This document shows, piece after piece, positions 1 to 7,920 of a stretch of 15,200 nucleotides of DNA. The stretch covers positions 1 through 15,200 of the forward strand of contig JBBSEZ010000239.1 of assembly GCA_038239195.1 (NCBI GenBank), written 5' to 3'. The notes beneath the pieces are model-generated. The model was not told the DNA's origin, did not search any database, and was given only the letters and a program-made list of their open reading frames with translations. The DNA comes from JBBSEZ01 sp038239195. GTDB lineage: Bacteria > Planctomycetota > Planctomycetia > Gemmatales > Gemmataceae. A program made the translations under genes and the position numbers. Each line of letters starts with the position of its first letter. The stretch's first letter is position 1.

Positions 1-22
1 AGCGGTCGAGCCAGAACGCTAA

Positions 23-48
23 GCCGCAAGCGGCAAGACGGGCCGTCT
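23..48. repeat. Two small palindromes ahead of glgX
   Basis: Two back-to-back perfect palindromes lie just upstream of glgX. The first is GCCGC-AA-GCGGC at 23-34, and the second is AGACGG-G-CCGTCT at 36-48. They could be the tail of a terminator for a gene left of the window, part of the glgX leader, or a copy of a dispersed repeat. No T-run follows, so a classical intrinsic terminator is not supported. The start of the window hides the context. Confidence 0.35.
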
Positions 49-64
49 GAGGAACGGGGGAGAC

Positions 65-2161
<2,097 letters not shown>

Positions 2162-2179
2162 GCCGGAGCTCAACCGCAT

Positions 2180-2184
2180 GGAGG
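2180..2184 (+). promoter_or_regulatory. Ribosome binding site choosing the start at 2193
   Basis: GGAGG lies 8 nt before the ATG at 2193. An in-frame ATG at 2178 also exists, preceded by GGAG 9 nt away (in CCGGAGCT). The stronger and better placed site favours 2193. The upstream start would only add five residues. Confidence 0.5.
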
Positions 2185-2192
2185 CGGAAGTC

Positions 2193-3626
2193 ATGCCGAT
2201 ACGCTGGCTCACGAATCGGAGGCTCACGTGGGCCCTGGTCGGGCTGGGCCTGGCGCTGCGCCTCTACCACTACGCCCGCGGGCGCGCGGTCTGGCACGAC
2301 GAGGCGGCGCTGGTCCTCAACGCCCTGGACAAGGGCTTCCTCGAGTTGCTGGGCCCGCTGCGCTTCAGCGAGGCCGCCCCACCGCTGTTCCTGTGGCTGA
2401 CCCGCGCCGCCAGCCTGGCGCTCGGCGACGGGCCGCTCGCCCTGCGCCTGCTGCCGTTCCTGGCGAGCTGCGCCAGCTTGCTGCTGCTCGCCTCCAGCGC
2501 GCGCCGCCTGTTGCCGGAGCGGGCCGTCCCCTGGGCCGTCCTGCTGTTCGCCGTCTCCGAGCAGCTCCTCTGGCACGCCAGCGAGGCCAAGCCTTACGCG
2601 ATGGACGTGCTGTGCGCCACCGCGCTGATCGCCCTCTACGCGCGGGTGAGGCCCGAGGCCGTCGGCCGCTGGTGCCTGCTTTTCGCCGCGCTGGCGCCTC
2701 TCATGATCTGGACGTCGTACCCCGCCTGCTTCCTCCTCGGCGGGCTCGTGCTGGCGCTGCTGCCGGCGGTCTGGCGGCAGCGGTCGATCGAGGCCGGGCT
2801 CTGCTTCGGCCTGCTCGGTGTGAGCATCTCGGGCGCCTTCCTGGCGCTGCTACTCGGCCCGATCCACGCCCAGCACGACCCCGTGATCCACGAGTGCTGG
2901 CAGAACAGCTTCCCCGACTGGAGCAGGCCGTGGTCGGTCCCCGGCTGGGCGTTCCTCTCGACGCTGGGCGCGTGCCGCTACTGCTGCAAGCCGGTCGGCG
3001 AGGCCTTCGCCTTTCTCGCGGCCCTCGGGGCCGTCGGGCTGTGGCGCGGCGGGCGGCGCGGCTGGACCGTCCTGCTGCTCGGCCCCTCCGCCCTGGCGCT
3101 TTTGGCCGCCTGCCTCCATCGCTATCCCTACACCGGCGCCCGCGTCATGGTCTTCGCCGCCCCGGCGGTCGTGCTCCTCACCGCGGCCGGCGCGGACCGC
3201 GCGTTTGCCTGGCTTGCGACGCGCCGGCGGGCGGCCTGCGCGGTGCTGGCCGCGCTGCTGCTCTGGCCGATGGCCCACGCCCTGCGCACCGCCGTGTTCG
3301 TCTGGCCCGAAACCGACAGCGCCGGCGCCGCCGACTACGTCCAGGGCCGGCGCCAGCCCGGCGAGCCGGTCCGGGGCAACAACTGGTCCCACGAGTACTA
3401 TTTCCGCCATCTGGGGCCCGAGTTTGCCCTGCAAGGCGAAGGCCCGGTGCCGGCTGGCGACCGGATGTGGGTCGTCTTCGCCAGCGAAGGGCACGACCAC
3501 GGGCAGCGGCTCGCCCTGGCGCGGCAGATGGCCCCCCCCGGCTGGCGGCTCGCCGAGCAGCGCGAGCTCTCGTTCACCAGCGTCGGGCTTTTCGAGCGCG
3601 CCGGCGAAGAGCAGGCGCGCCGTTGA
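2193..3626 (+). CDS. Polytopic GT-C glycosyltransferase-like protein (GT39/ArnT/PMT_2 type)
   Basis: Integral membrane protein of 477 residues, probably transferring a sugar from a lipid-linked donor on the outer face of the inner membrane. Family assignment rests on pattern rather than a diagnostic full-length match. The first hydrophobic helix (about 10-26) is followed by a loop with W34-H35-D36-E37, the acidic pair typical of GT-C enzymes. Next comes an APP motif, and then a SEAKPYAMD segment at about 130-138, close to the E-x-K/R-P-Y element of GT39-like proteins. About eight to ten hydrophobic segments run to roughly residue 365. A soluble C-terminal tail of about 110 residues follows, without recognised domain. 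The donor and acceptor are unknown. The 31-bp gap to glgX suggests one transcript, but glycogen and lipid-linked sugars are separate pools, so functional coupling is only suggested by position. Confidence 0.8.
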   Translation: MPIRWLTNRRLTWALVGLGLALRLYHYARGRAVWHDEAALVLNALDKGFLELLGPLRFSEAAPPLFLWLTRAASLALGDGPLALRLLPFLASCASLLLLASSARRLLPERAVPWAVLLFAVSEQLLWHASEAKPYAMDVLCATALIALYARVRPEAVGRWCLLFAALAPLMIWTSYPACFLLGGLVLALLPAVWRQRSIEAGLCFGLLGVSISGAFLALLLGPIHAQHDPVIHECWQNSFPDWSRPWSVPGWAFLSTLGACRYCCKPVGEAFAFLAALGAVGLWRGGRRGWTVLLLGPSALALLAACLHRYPYTGARVMVFAAPAVVLLTAAGADRAFAWLATRRRAACAVLAALLLWPMAHALRTAVFVWPETDSAGAADYVQGRRQPGEPVRGNNWSHEYYFRHLGPEFALQGEGPVPAGDRMWVVFASEGHDHGQRLALARQMAPPGWRLAEQRELSFTSVGLFERAGEEQARR

Positions 3627-3725
3627 ACCGTCCCGCCCAACTCGCCCATTGCCGAGCCTCGCGCCAGGCTCCATAATCACCTCCCGGAGCAACCCCCGTG
3701 GCCCGCCTCTGTGAGGACACCCCCC

Positions 3726-4967
3726 ATGCACTCGCGCCTCTGGCTTTTGGCCCCCCTGTTCCCTCTGGCCGCTACCCTGGCCCTGCCCGTCGCGGCCGAG
3801 CGGCCCGCCGAGAAGGCCCCCGCCCTCAAAATTACCTGGAAGAAGACCGTCCTCGACAAGGCGTTCCGCTCCGAGGGCGTCGCCGTCGCCGACGTCAACC
3901 GCGACGGCAAGATCGACGTCCTGACCGGCGAGGCCTGGTACGAGGCCCCCACCTGGAAGATGCACGAGATCCGCCCCTCGAAGGACTACACCCGCGGCAA
4001 GAACAACGTCTACAGCAACAGCTTCGCCTGCTTCGCCGAAGACCTCAACGGCGACGGCTACCCCGACCTCATCGTCATCGGCTTCCCCGGCGCGCCGTGC
4101 CACTGGTTCGAGAACCCCAAGGGCAAGCCCGGCCACTGGAAGCAGCACGTCCTCTGGCACAGCGCCTGCAACGAGACGCCCCTCTACGTCGATCTCTTCA
4201 AGACCGGCAAGCGCGTCCTCCTCATGGGCTCGCAACCCAAGGGCAAGGACAACCAGGGCCAGATGGCCTACTTCTCCCCCGGCCCCGACCCGACCAAACT
4301 CTGGGAAATGCACCCGATCAGCGCCCCCGGCGCCCCAGGCAAGCCCGCCCCCGGCACCAACCGCTTCTCGCACGGCCTGGGCGTCGGCGACGTCAACGGC
4401 GACGGCCGGCTCGACGTGCTCTGCACCGGCGGCTGGTGGGAGCAGCCCGCCAAGGCGGATGGCAAAACTCCCTGGAAGTTCCACCCCGTCAACCTCGGCC
4501 CCGACTGCGCCGACATGTACGTCTACGACGTGGACGGCGACGGCAAGATGGACGTCCTCAGCAGCAGCGCCCACAACTACGGCATCTGGTGGCACCAGCA
4601 GCGCGGCGGCAAGGACAACCCGACGTTCCTGCGCAAGGACCTGTTCCCGCGCCTCGTCTCGCAGACGCACGCGATGGTCCTCGCCGACGTCAACGGCGAC
4701 GGCCTGCTCGACTTCGTGACCGGCAAGCGCTGGTGGGCCCACGGCCCAGGCGGCGACGCCGACCCCAACGCGCCGGCCCGCGTCTACTGGTTCGAGGCGA
4801 AGCGGGGGCGCGACGGCATGGTCTCGTTCACGCCCCACGTCATCGACGAGGACTCGGGCATCGGCACGCAGTTCGTCGTCGCCGACGTCAACGGCGACAA
4901 ACTGCTCGACGTCGTCACGTCGAACAAGAAGGGGACGTTCCTGTTCGAGCAGGTGCGCGGGAAGTGA
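3726..4967 (+). CDS. Exported FG-GAP/VCBS-repeat beta-propeller protein
   Basis: Predicted secreted or periplasmic protein of 413 residues. Residues 1-24 form a signal peptide (hydrophobic core LWLLAPLFPLAATLAL, then PVAA). The rest carries at least six repeats with the core D-x-N/D-x-D-G-x-x-D, at about 56-64, 106-114, 222-230, 268-276, 321-329 and 387-395. The last reads DVNGDKLLD and lacks the usual glycine. Such loops bind calcium in integrin-type FG-GAP repeats, and the repeats usually build a beta-propeller. Aromatic G-WW and WFE segments recur after the repeats, as in planctomycete proteins of this type. The ATG at 3726 has GAGG 9 nt upstream. An in-frame GTG at 3711 would add five residues before the signal peptide and is less likely. 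The ligand or enzymatic role is unknown. It starts 99 bp after the membrane glycosyltransferase and may have its own promoter. Confidence 0.88.
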   Translation: MHSRLWLLAPLFPLAATLALPVAAERPAEKAPALKITWKKTVLDKAFRSEGVAVADVNRDGKIDVLTGEAWYEAPTWKMHEIRPSKDYTRGKNNVYSNSFACFAEDLNGDGYPDLIVIGFPGAPCHWFENPKGKPGHWKQHVLWHSACNETPLYVDLFKTGKRVLLMGSQPKGKDNQGQMAYFSPGPDPTKLWEMHPISAPGAPGKPAPGTNRFSHGLGVGDVNGDGRLDVLCTGGWWEQPAKADGKTPWKFHPVNLGPDCADMYVYDVDGDGKMDVLSSSAHNYGIWWHQQRGGKDNPTFLRKDLFPRLVSQTHAMVLADVNGDGLLDFVTGKRWWAHGPGGDADPNAPARVYWFEAKRGRDGMVSFTPHVIDEDSGIGTQFVVADVNGDKLLDVVTSNKKGTFLFEQVRGK

Positions 4968-4995
4968 GGGCCGTCGTGGGACGAGGCCCGGCCGT

Positions 4996-5014
4996 GACGG
5001 CGTGCCCAGCCGTC
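4996..5014 (+). terminator. Possible hairpin terminator after the FG-GAP gene
   Basis: GACGGC (4996-5001) and GCCGTC (5009-5014) form a perfect 6-bp stem with a 7-nt loop, 28 bp after the stop codon. Further GC-rich pairing outside the stem is possible. No T-run follows, so it may be only a weak or factor-assisted terminator. Confidence 0.3.
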
Positions 5015-5257
5015 CCGGCCCGGGGGCGGAGGAAGCGCTCCGGGACGTCGCGACCGCCGCCTGGAATCCACCTTCTCGTCGAAGGGTGGGCCCGGCGAAA
5101 AAGCGGTTTCATCTCACGCCCCCAGACACCACCCTGAACGAATCCGGCCCTGGCAACCAGTGAACCTTGGGAAAGGCGTTCCTCAGCGCAGCGGCCCCGG
5201 GTCGATCTCCTCTCTCTTGCCCCCACTGCCCGTGCTGCCTGCCCCAGGGTGCCACTC

Positions 5258-5274
5258 CCTGCCACGGTGGCAGG
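5258..5274. repeat. 17-bp perfect palindrome
   Basis: CCTGCCAC (5258-5265) is mirrored by GTGGCAGG (5267-5274) around a single G. GGTGCC at 5248-5253 can alternatively pair with GGCACC at 5273-5278. A partial copy (CTCCCTGCCAC) recurs at 5331. It could be a protein-binding site or a piece of a dispersed repeat. No gene directly next to it explains it. Confidence 0.4.
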
Positions 5275-5767
5275 CACCTCCTCGCGGCGAAAGACCTGTC
5301 TGCTCATCGACTTACGCGCTGACGTCTGCCCTCCCTGCCACCCTGCCACCGTACGCAGGGCTGGCGGGGCTGCCCTCGGGTTGGTCCAGATTGCGCTCAA
5401 ACTGCTCTCGCCACAGAGTACGCGGGGCCTGTCTAATCGCAAGGGCGGGCCGAAGCACTGGGCTGGCGTCCGGCAGGTTGAGTCGCGGGGGGGCCGCGGT
5501 AGGAAGACCGGGATGAGTGCGGGAGAAAGGGGGACGGTCTGGCGGGCCCGCCTCGAACGCATCGGCCCGAAGCGAAGGCTGCCCATCCCGGCCGGGGCGA
5601 AGCGAAGGGAGCGTTTCAAGCGCCTTCCGCTTACGCCTCTGGCCTCCTGGCTTCTCGGGGGACCAGCGAGAAGCGTCGAGAAAACCGCTGCTCAAGGCGT
5701 CTGCGCGCGGGTACGATACAGAACGTGACGAATGCCGGCTGGTGGCATGGCGGAGAGAGGGGCGCCC

Positions 5768-5970
5768 GTGGGCCGTGAAGAACTTGCACAACTGGTTGCC
5801 CAGGTCAAGGCAGAGCGGCGCACCGACCTCGATCTGTCCCTTGCTTCGCTTACGGACGACGAGGTGGGGCATCTGACGTCGGATGCCGAGGCGTTGGCTT
5901 CGGTCCGAACGATGAGCTTAAAGGGGAACAGGGAGATCACCGACGCGGGGCTGCGGGAGGGCGCTGGGCG
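5768..5970 (+). pseudogene. Truncated leucine-rich-repeat protein, N-terminal fragment
   Basis: A GTG at 5768 preceded by AGAGGGG at 5-nt spacing opens a frame that begins GREELAQLVAQVKAERRTDL and continues with DLSLASLTDDEVGHL and MSLKGNREITDAGL. This resembles the usual beginning of planctomycete and cyanobacterial leucine-rich-repeat proteins: an amphipathic leader helix, then L-x-L and ITDAGL repeats. After about 68 residues the repeat pattern stops. The frame stays open to 6292, but that part is the complement of the convergent dehydratase gene and has no LRR character. I read it as a 3'-truncated remnant whose remainder was replaced by or fused against the neighbouring block. A real short protein cannot be excluded. 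Confidence 0.5.
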
Positions 5971-5973
5971 ACC

Positions 5974-7539
5974 TCACAGCGTCGGCCCGATGCTCCACGG
6001 CGCGAACTCCTCCTCGCCCACTCCGTTCAGCTCGCTCTTCGTCTTCTTCCCGCTCGCCACCTCCAGCACCTCCTCGAAGATCTGCCTCCCCACCTCCTCC
6101 ACCGCCGTCCCCGCCAGGATCACGCCCGCATCAACGTCCATGTCGTCGATCATGTGCCGATACATCGGCGTGTTCGTCGCCACCTTGATCGACGGCGCCG
6201 GCTTGCAGCCGAACACCGAGCCGCGCCCCGTCGTGAAGACCAGCACGTTGGCCCCGCCCGCCACGATGCCCGTCATGCTCACCGGGTCGTAGCCCGGCGT
6301 GTCCATCACCACGAAGCCCTTCGCCTTCACCGGCTCGGCGTAGCGCACCACGTCCACCAGCGCCGTGCTGCCGCCCTTGGCGATGGCGCCGAGCGACTTC
6401 TCGAAGATCGTGGTCAGCCCGCCCTCCTTGTTGCCCACCGACGGGTTGTTGTTGATCTCCGCGCCGAAGATGCCCACGTACCACTCCCACCACTTGATGC
6501 GCTCGATCAACTTCTCGCCGACGGCACGGCTCACGGCGCGGCGCGTCAAGAGATGTTCCGCCCCGTAGATCTCCGTTGTCTCGCCGATGATGCTCGTCCC
6601 GCCCTGAGCGACGAGCAGGTCGGACGCCACGCCCACGGCGGGGTTGGCGGTCACTCCGCTGTTGCCGTCGGACCCGCCGCAGTTGGTGCCGAGGACGATC
6701 TTGTCGGCCGTCAACTTCGTCCGGCGGACGTCGTTGACCTGGGGCAGCAGGCCGGCGACGGCGCGCACGCCAGCCTCGACGGTCTTGCGAATCCCGCCGC
6801 ACTCCTGCACGGTGATGACGAGCGGTTTCTTGCGCGAGCCGTTGAGCTGGATCAGCCCCTCGCCCTCGACGAGGTGGATGGCCTGGCCCGTCTCGCAGCC
6901 GAGGCCGATCAGCACGTAGGCGGCGACGTTGGGGTGGCGGGCGAACCCGGCGAGCGTGCGATCGAGCTGGTTGTGGTCGGGGCCGTCGTACTGCATGGCG
7001 CAGCCGGCCTTGTGGGTGATCGCCACCACGCCATCGACGTTGGGGTACTGCTTCAGGAGGTCGGTCGCGCGGAAGCGCTCGGAGACGTACTTGCTGGTGG
7101 AGGCGGAGCAGTTGACGGTGCTGATGATGGCGACGTAGTTGCGCGTGCCGTAGCGCAGGTGGTCGGGTCGCTCGGGGCCGCGATCGTAGCCCAGGAAGGT
7201 GCGCAATTCGGCGGGCCGGGGCGGGGGCGGGGGGCAATCGCGGCAAAAGGCGTAATCGCGCTCGAAATTGTCGGCGGAGACGTTGTGGACGTGGACGTGT
7301 GCTCCGGCGGGGACGGGCTGGCTGGCGAAGCCGATGATCTGGCCGTACTTGAGGACCGGGGCGCCCTTGGGGATCGGGACGAGCGCGAACTTGTGGCCGA
7401 GGCCGACGCGGCCGCCGATGGTCAGCACGTGGCCGTCGTGGGCCACCTCGCTGCCCGGCGGGAGGGGCCGCGCGGCGACGGCGACGTTGTCTTCGGGGCG
7501 CAGGTGGACGGCGACCTGGGACAGCGGTACGGCGGACAT
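5974..7539 (-). CDS. uxaA: UxaA/GarD-family sugar-acid dehydratase (altronate dehydratase-like)
   Basis: Predicted cytoplasmic lyase of 521 residues that removes water from an aldonic or aldaric acid such as D-altronate or galactarate to give a 2-keto-3-deoxy acid. The N-terminal SAF domain (about 8-88) has the family's GHKFAL and the HVHVHN segment, and reads closer to UxaA than to GarD. The catalytic part shows H176-KAGC180, IGLGC215E, C287GGSDGNSGVTANP, a PSVGNKEGG stretch and TTGRGSVFG followed by PSIKVATNT. The protein ends close to the stop-proximal pattern of UxaA. The presence of both UxaA-like and GarD-like traits leaves the substrate open. The ATG at 7539 has GGAGG 11 nt upstream, so longer reading frames running into the repeat cluster are not used. 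The gene lies 381 bp downstream of the HEAT-repeat gene on the same strand, so it may need its own promoter. Its 3' end abuts the LRR remnant. Confidence 0.9.
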   Translation of the reverse strand: MSAVPLSQVAVHLRPEDNVAVAARPLPPGSEVAHDGHVLTIGGRVGLGHKFALVPIPKGAPVLKYGQIIGFASQPVPAGAHVHVHNVSADNFERDYAFCRDCPPPPPRPAELRTFLGYDRGPERPDHLRYGTRNYVAIISTVNCSASTSKYVSERFRATDLLKQYPNVDGVVAITHKAGCAMQYDGPDHNQLDRTLAGFARHPNVAAYVLIGLGCETGQAIHLVEGEGLIQLNGSRKKPLVITVQECGGIRKTVEAGVRAVAGLLPQVNDVRRTKLTADKIVLGTNCGGSDGNSGVTANPAVGVASDLLVAQGGTSIIGETTEIYGAEHLLTRRAVSRAVGEKLIERIKWWEWYVGIFGAEINNNPSVGNKEGGLTTIFEKSLGAIAKGGSTALVDVVRYAEPVKAKGFVVMDTPGYDPVSMTGIVAGGANVLVFTTGRGSVFGCKPAPSIKVATNTPMYRHMIDDMDVDAGVILAGTAVEEVGRQIFEEVLEVASGKKTKSELNGVGEEEFAPWSIGPTL

Positions 7540-7597
7540 GAGTCGATACACCTCCAGAGGGACGTATGCGCTCACGATACCGCGCGGGGGCGACGTA

Positions 7598-7619
7598 GGA
7601 CAGGTTTTCCAGCCTGTCC
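7598..7619. repeat. Hairpin repeat A (CAGGCT-type)
   Basis: GGACAGG (7598-7604) pairs perfectly with CCTGTCC (7613-7619) across an 8-nt loop. Read on the - strand its stem and loop resemble the hairpin at 7876-7895, so the two probably belong to one repeat family. It lies in the leader region of the dehydratase gene, about 60 bp from its start codon. Confidence 0.55.
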
Positions 7620-7657
7620 GGCCTGAGAACGGGCGTCGCCAACAAGAAAAAGACGGT

Positions 7658-7867
7658 TCTCCGCCAAAGTTGCTGATGGGGCGAGGCACGGAACGGCACG
7701 GAGGCCGTTCCCTACTGGTTTTCGCTGGGCCTCTGTAGGGAACGCCCTCCGTGGCGTTCCGCTCTTCAGCACGGAACGGCACGGAGGCCGTTCCCTACAG
7801 GTTTTCGCAGGGCCTCTGTAGGGAACGCCCTCCGTGGCGTTCCGTTCTTCAGCGACTTTGGCGGAGA
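7658..7867. repeat. Outer 13-bp inverted repeat enclosing the tandem units
   Basis: TCTCCGCCAAAGT at 7658-7670 is exactly complementary to ACTTTGGCGGAGA at 7855-7867. The arms enclose two tandem 83-bp units. AAAAAGAC also occurs just outside each arm (7647-7654 and 7871-7878) in direct orientation. The symmetrical, boxed layout looks like a composite element rather than chance pairing. No open frame of transposase size lies inside. Confidence 0.55.
7686..7851. repeat. Two tandem 83-bp palindromic units
   Basis: Copy 1 covers 7686-7768 and copy 2 covers 7769-7851. The copies differ at only three positions that I found. In copy 1 the left arm at 7689-7715 and the right arm at 7735-7761 are 27 nt each and complementary at 25 positions, with a 19-nt loop between. 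Each copy would therefore form a long hairpin in DNA or RNA. The loop keeps a GGTTTTCGC-type core. The size and structure resemble REP/BIME-type elements, which are spread by RAYT-like transposases in other bacteria. No such gene is in the window. It sits between two co-oriented genes, downstream of the HEAT-repeat gene. Confidence 0.8.
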
Positions 7868-7875
7868 GCCAAAAA

Positions 7876-7918
7876 GACAGGCTCGAAAGCCTGTCCCACG
7901 GAAAGGCAGGCGAGCCTG
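7876..7918. repeat. Two hairpins right behind the HEAT-repeat gene
   Basis: GACAGGCT (7876-7883) pairs with AGCCTGTC (7888-7895) around a CGAA loop. CAGGC (7907-7911) pairs with GCCTG (7914-7918) around a 2-nt loop. The second hairpin begins 2 bp after the HEAT gene's stop codon on the transcribed strand. They may stabilise or end that transcript. No T-run follows, and the shared core with the hairpin at 7598 suggests a repeat family rather than a dedicated terminator. Confidence 0.5.
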
Positions 7919-7920
7919 AC

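Larger units (their letters stand above)
4968..5767. other. Poorly coding intergenic stretch
   Basis: About 800 bp between the FG-GAP gene and a leucine-rich-repeat fragment. Several open frames exist on both strands, but none gives recognisable protein, a convincing start with ribosome binding site, or the strong G/C third-position bias of the neighbouring genes. It contains a hairpin right after the FG-GAP stop and a 17-bp palindrome at 5258-5274. An 11-bp direct repeat CTCCCTGCCAC occurs at 5255-5265 and 5331-5341. A second 11-bp repeat CGAAGCGAAGG occurs at 5568-5578 and 5598-5608. It may be decayed coding DNA. No tRNA or small RNA gene was recognised. Confidence 0.5.

Noticed and set aside
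2850..4838. A 662-codon open frame on the - strand
   Set aside because: It spans parts of two well-supported + strand genes. Its repeated DV and AV pattern is the complement of the FG-GAP Asp-rich repeats.
5312..5872. Open frames on both strands in the 5.2-5.9 kb interval
   Set aside because: The proteins are unrecognisable and of mixed composition, with no good starts. Only the LRR-like part at 5768-5970 has a family pattern.
7540..7782. Upstream extension of the dehydratase reading frame
   Set aside because: The frame stays open into the palindromic repeats and would add 81 residues made of repeat sequence. The ATG at 7539 has a ribosome site and gives the normal SAF-domain start.
7686..7851. 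CRISPR array
   Set aside because: The two copies are directly abutting and carry no spacers. Each is a long hairpin of 83 bp, and no cas gene is present.
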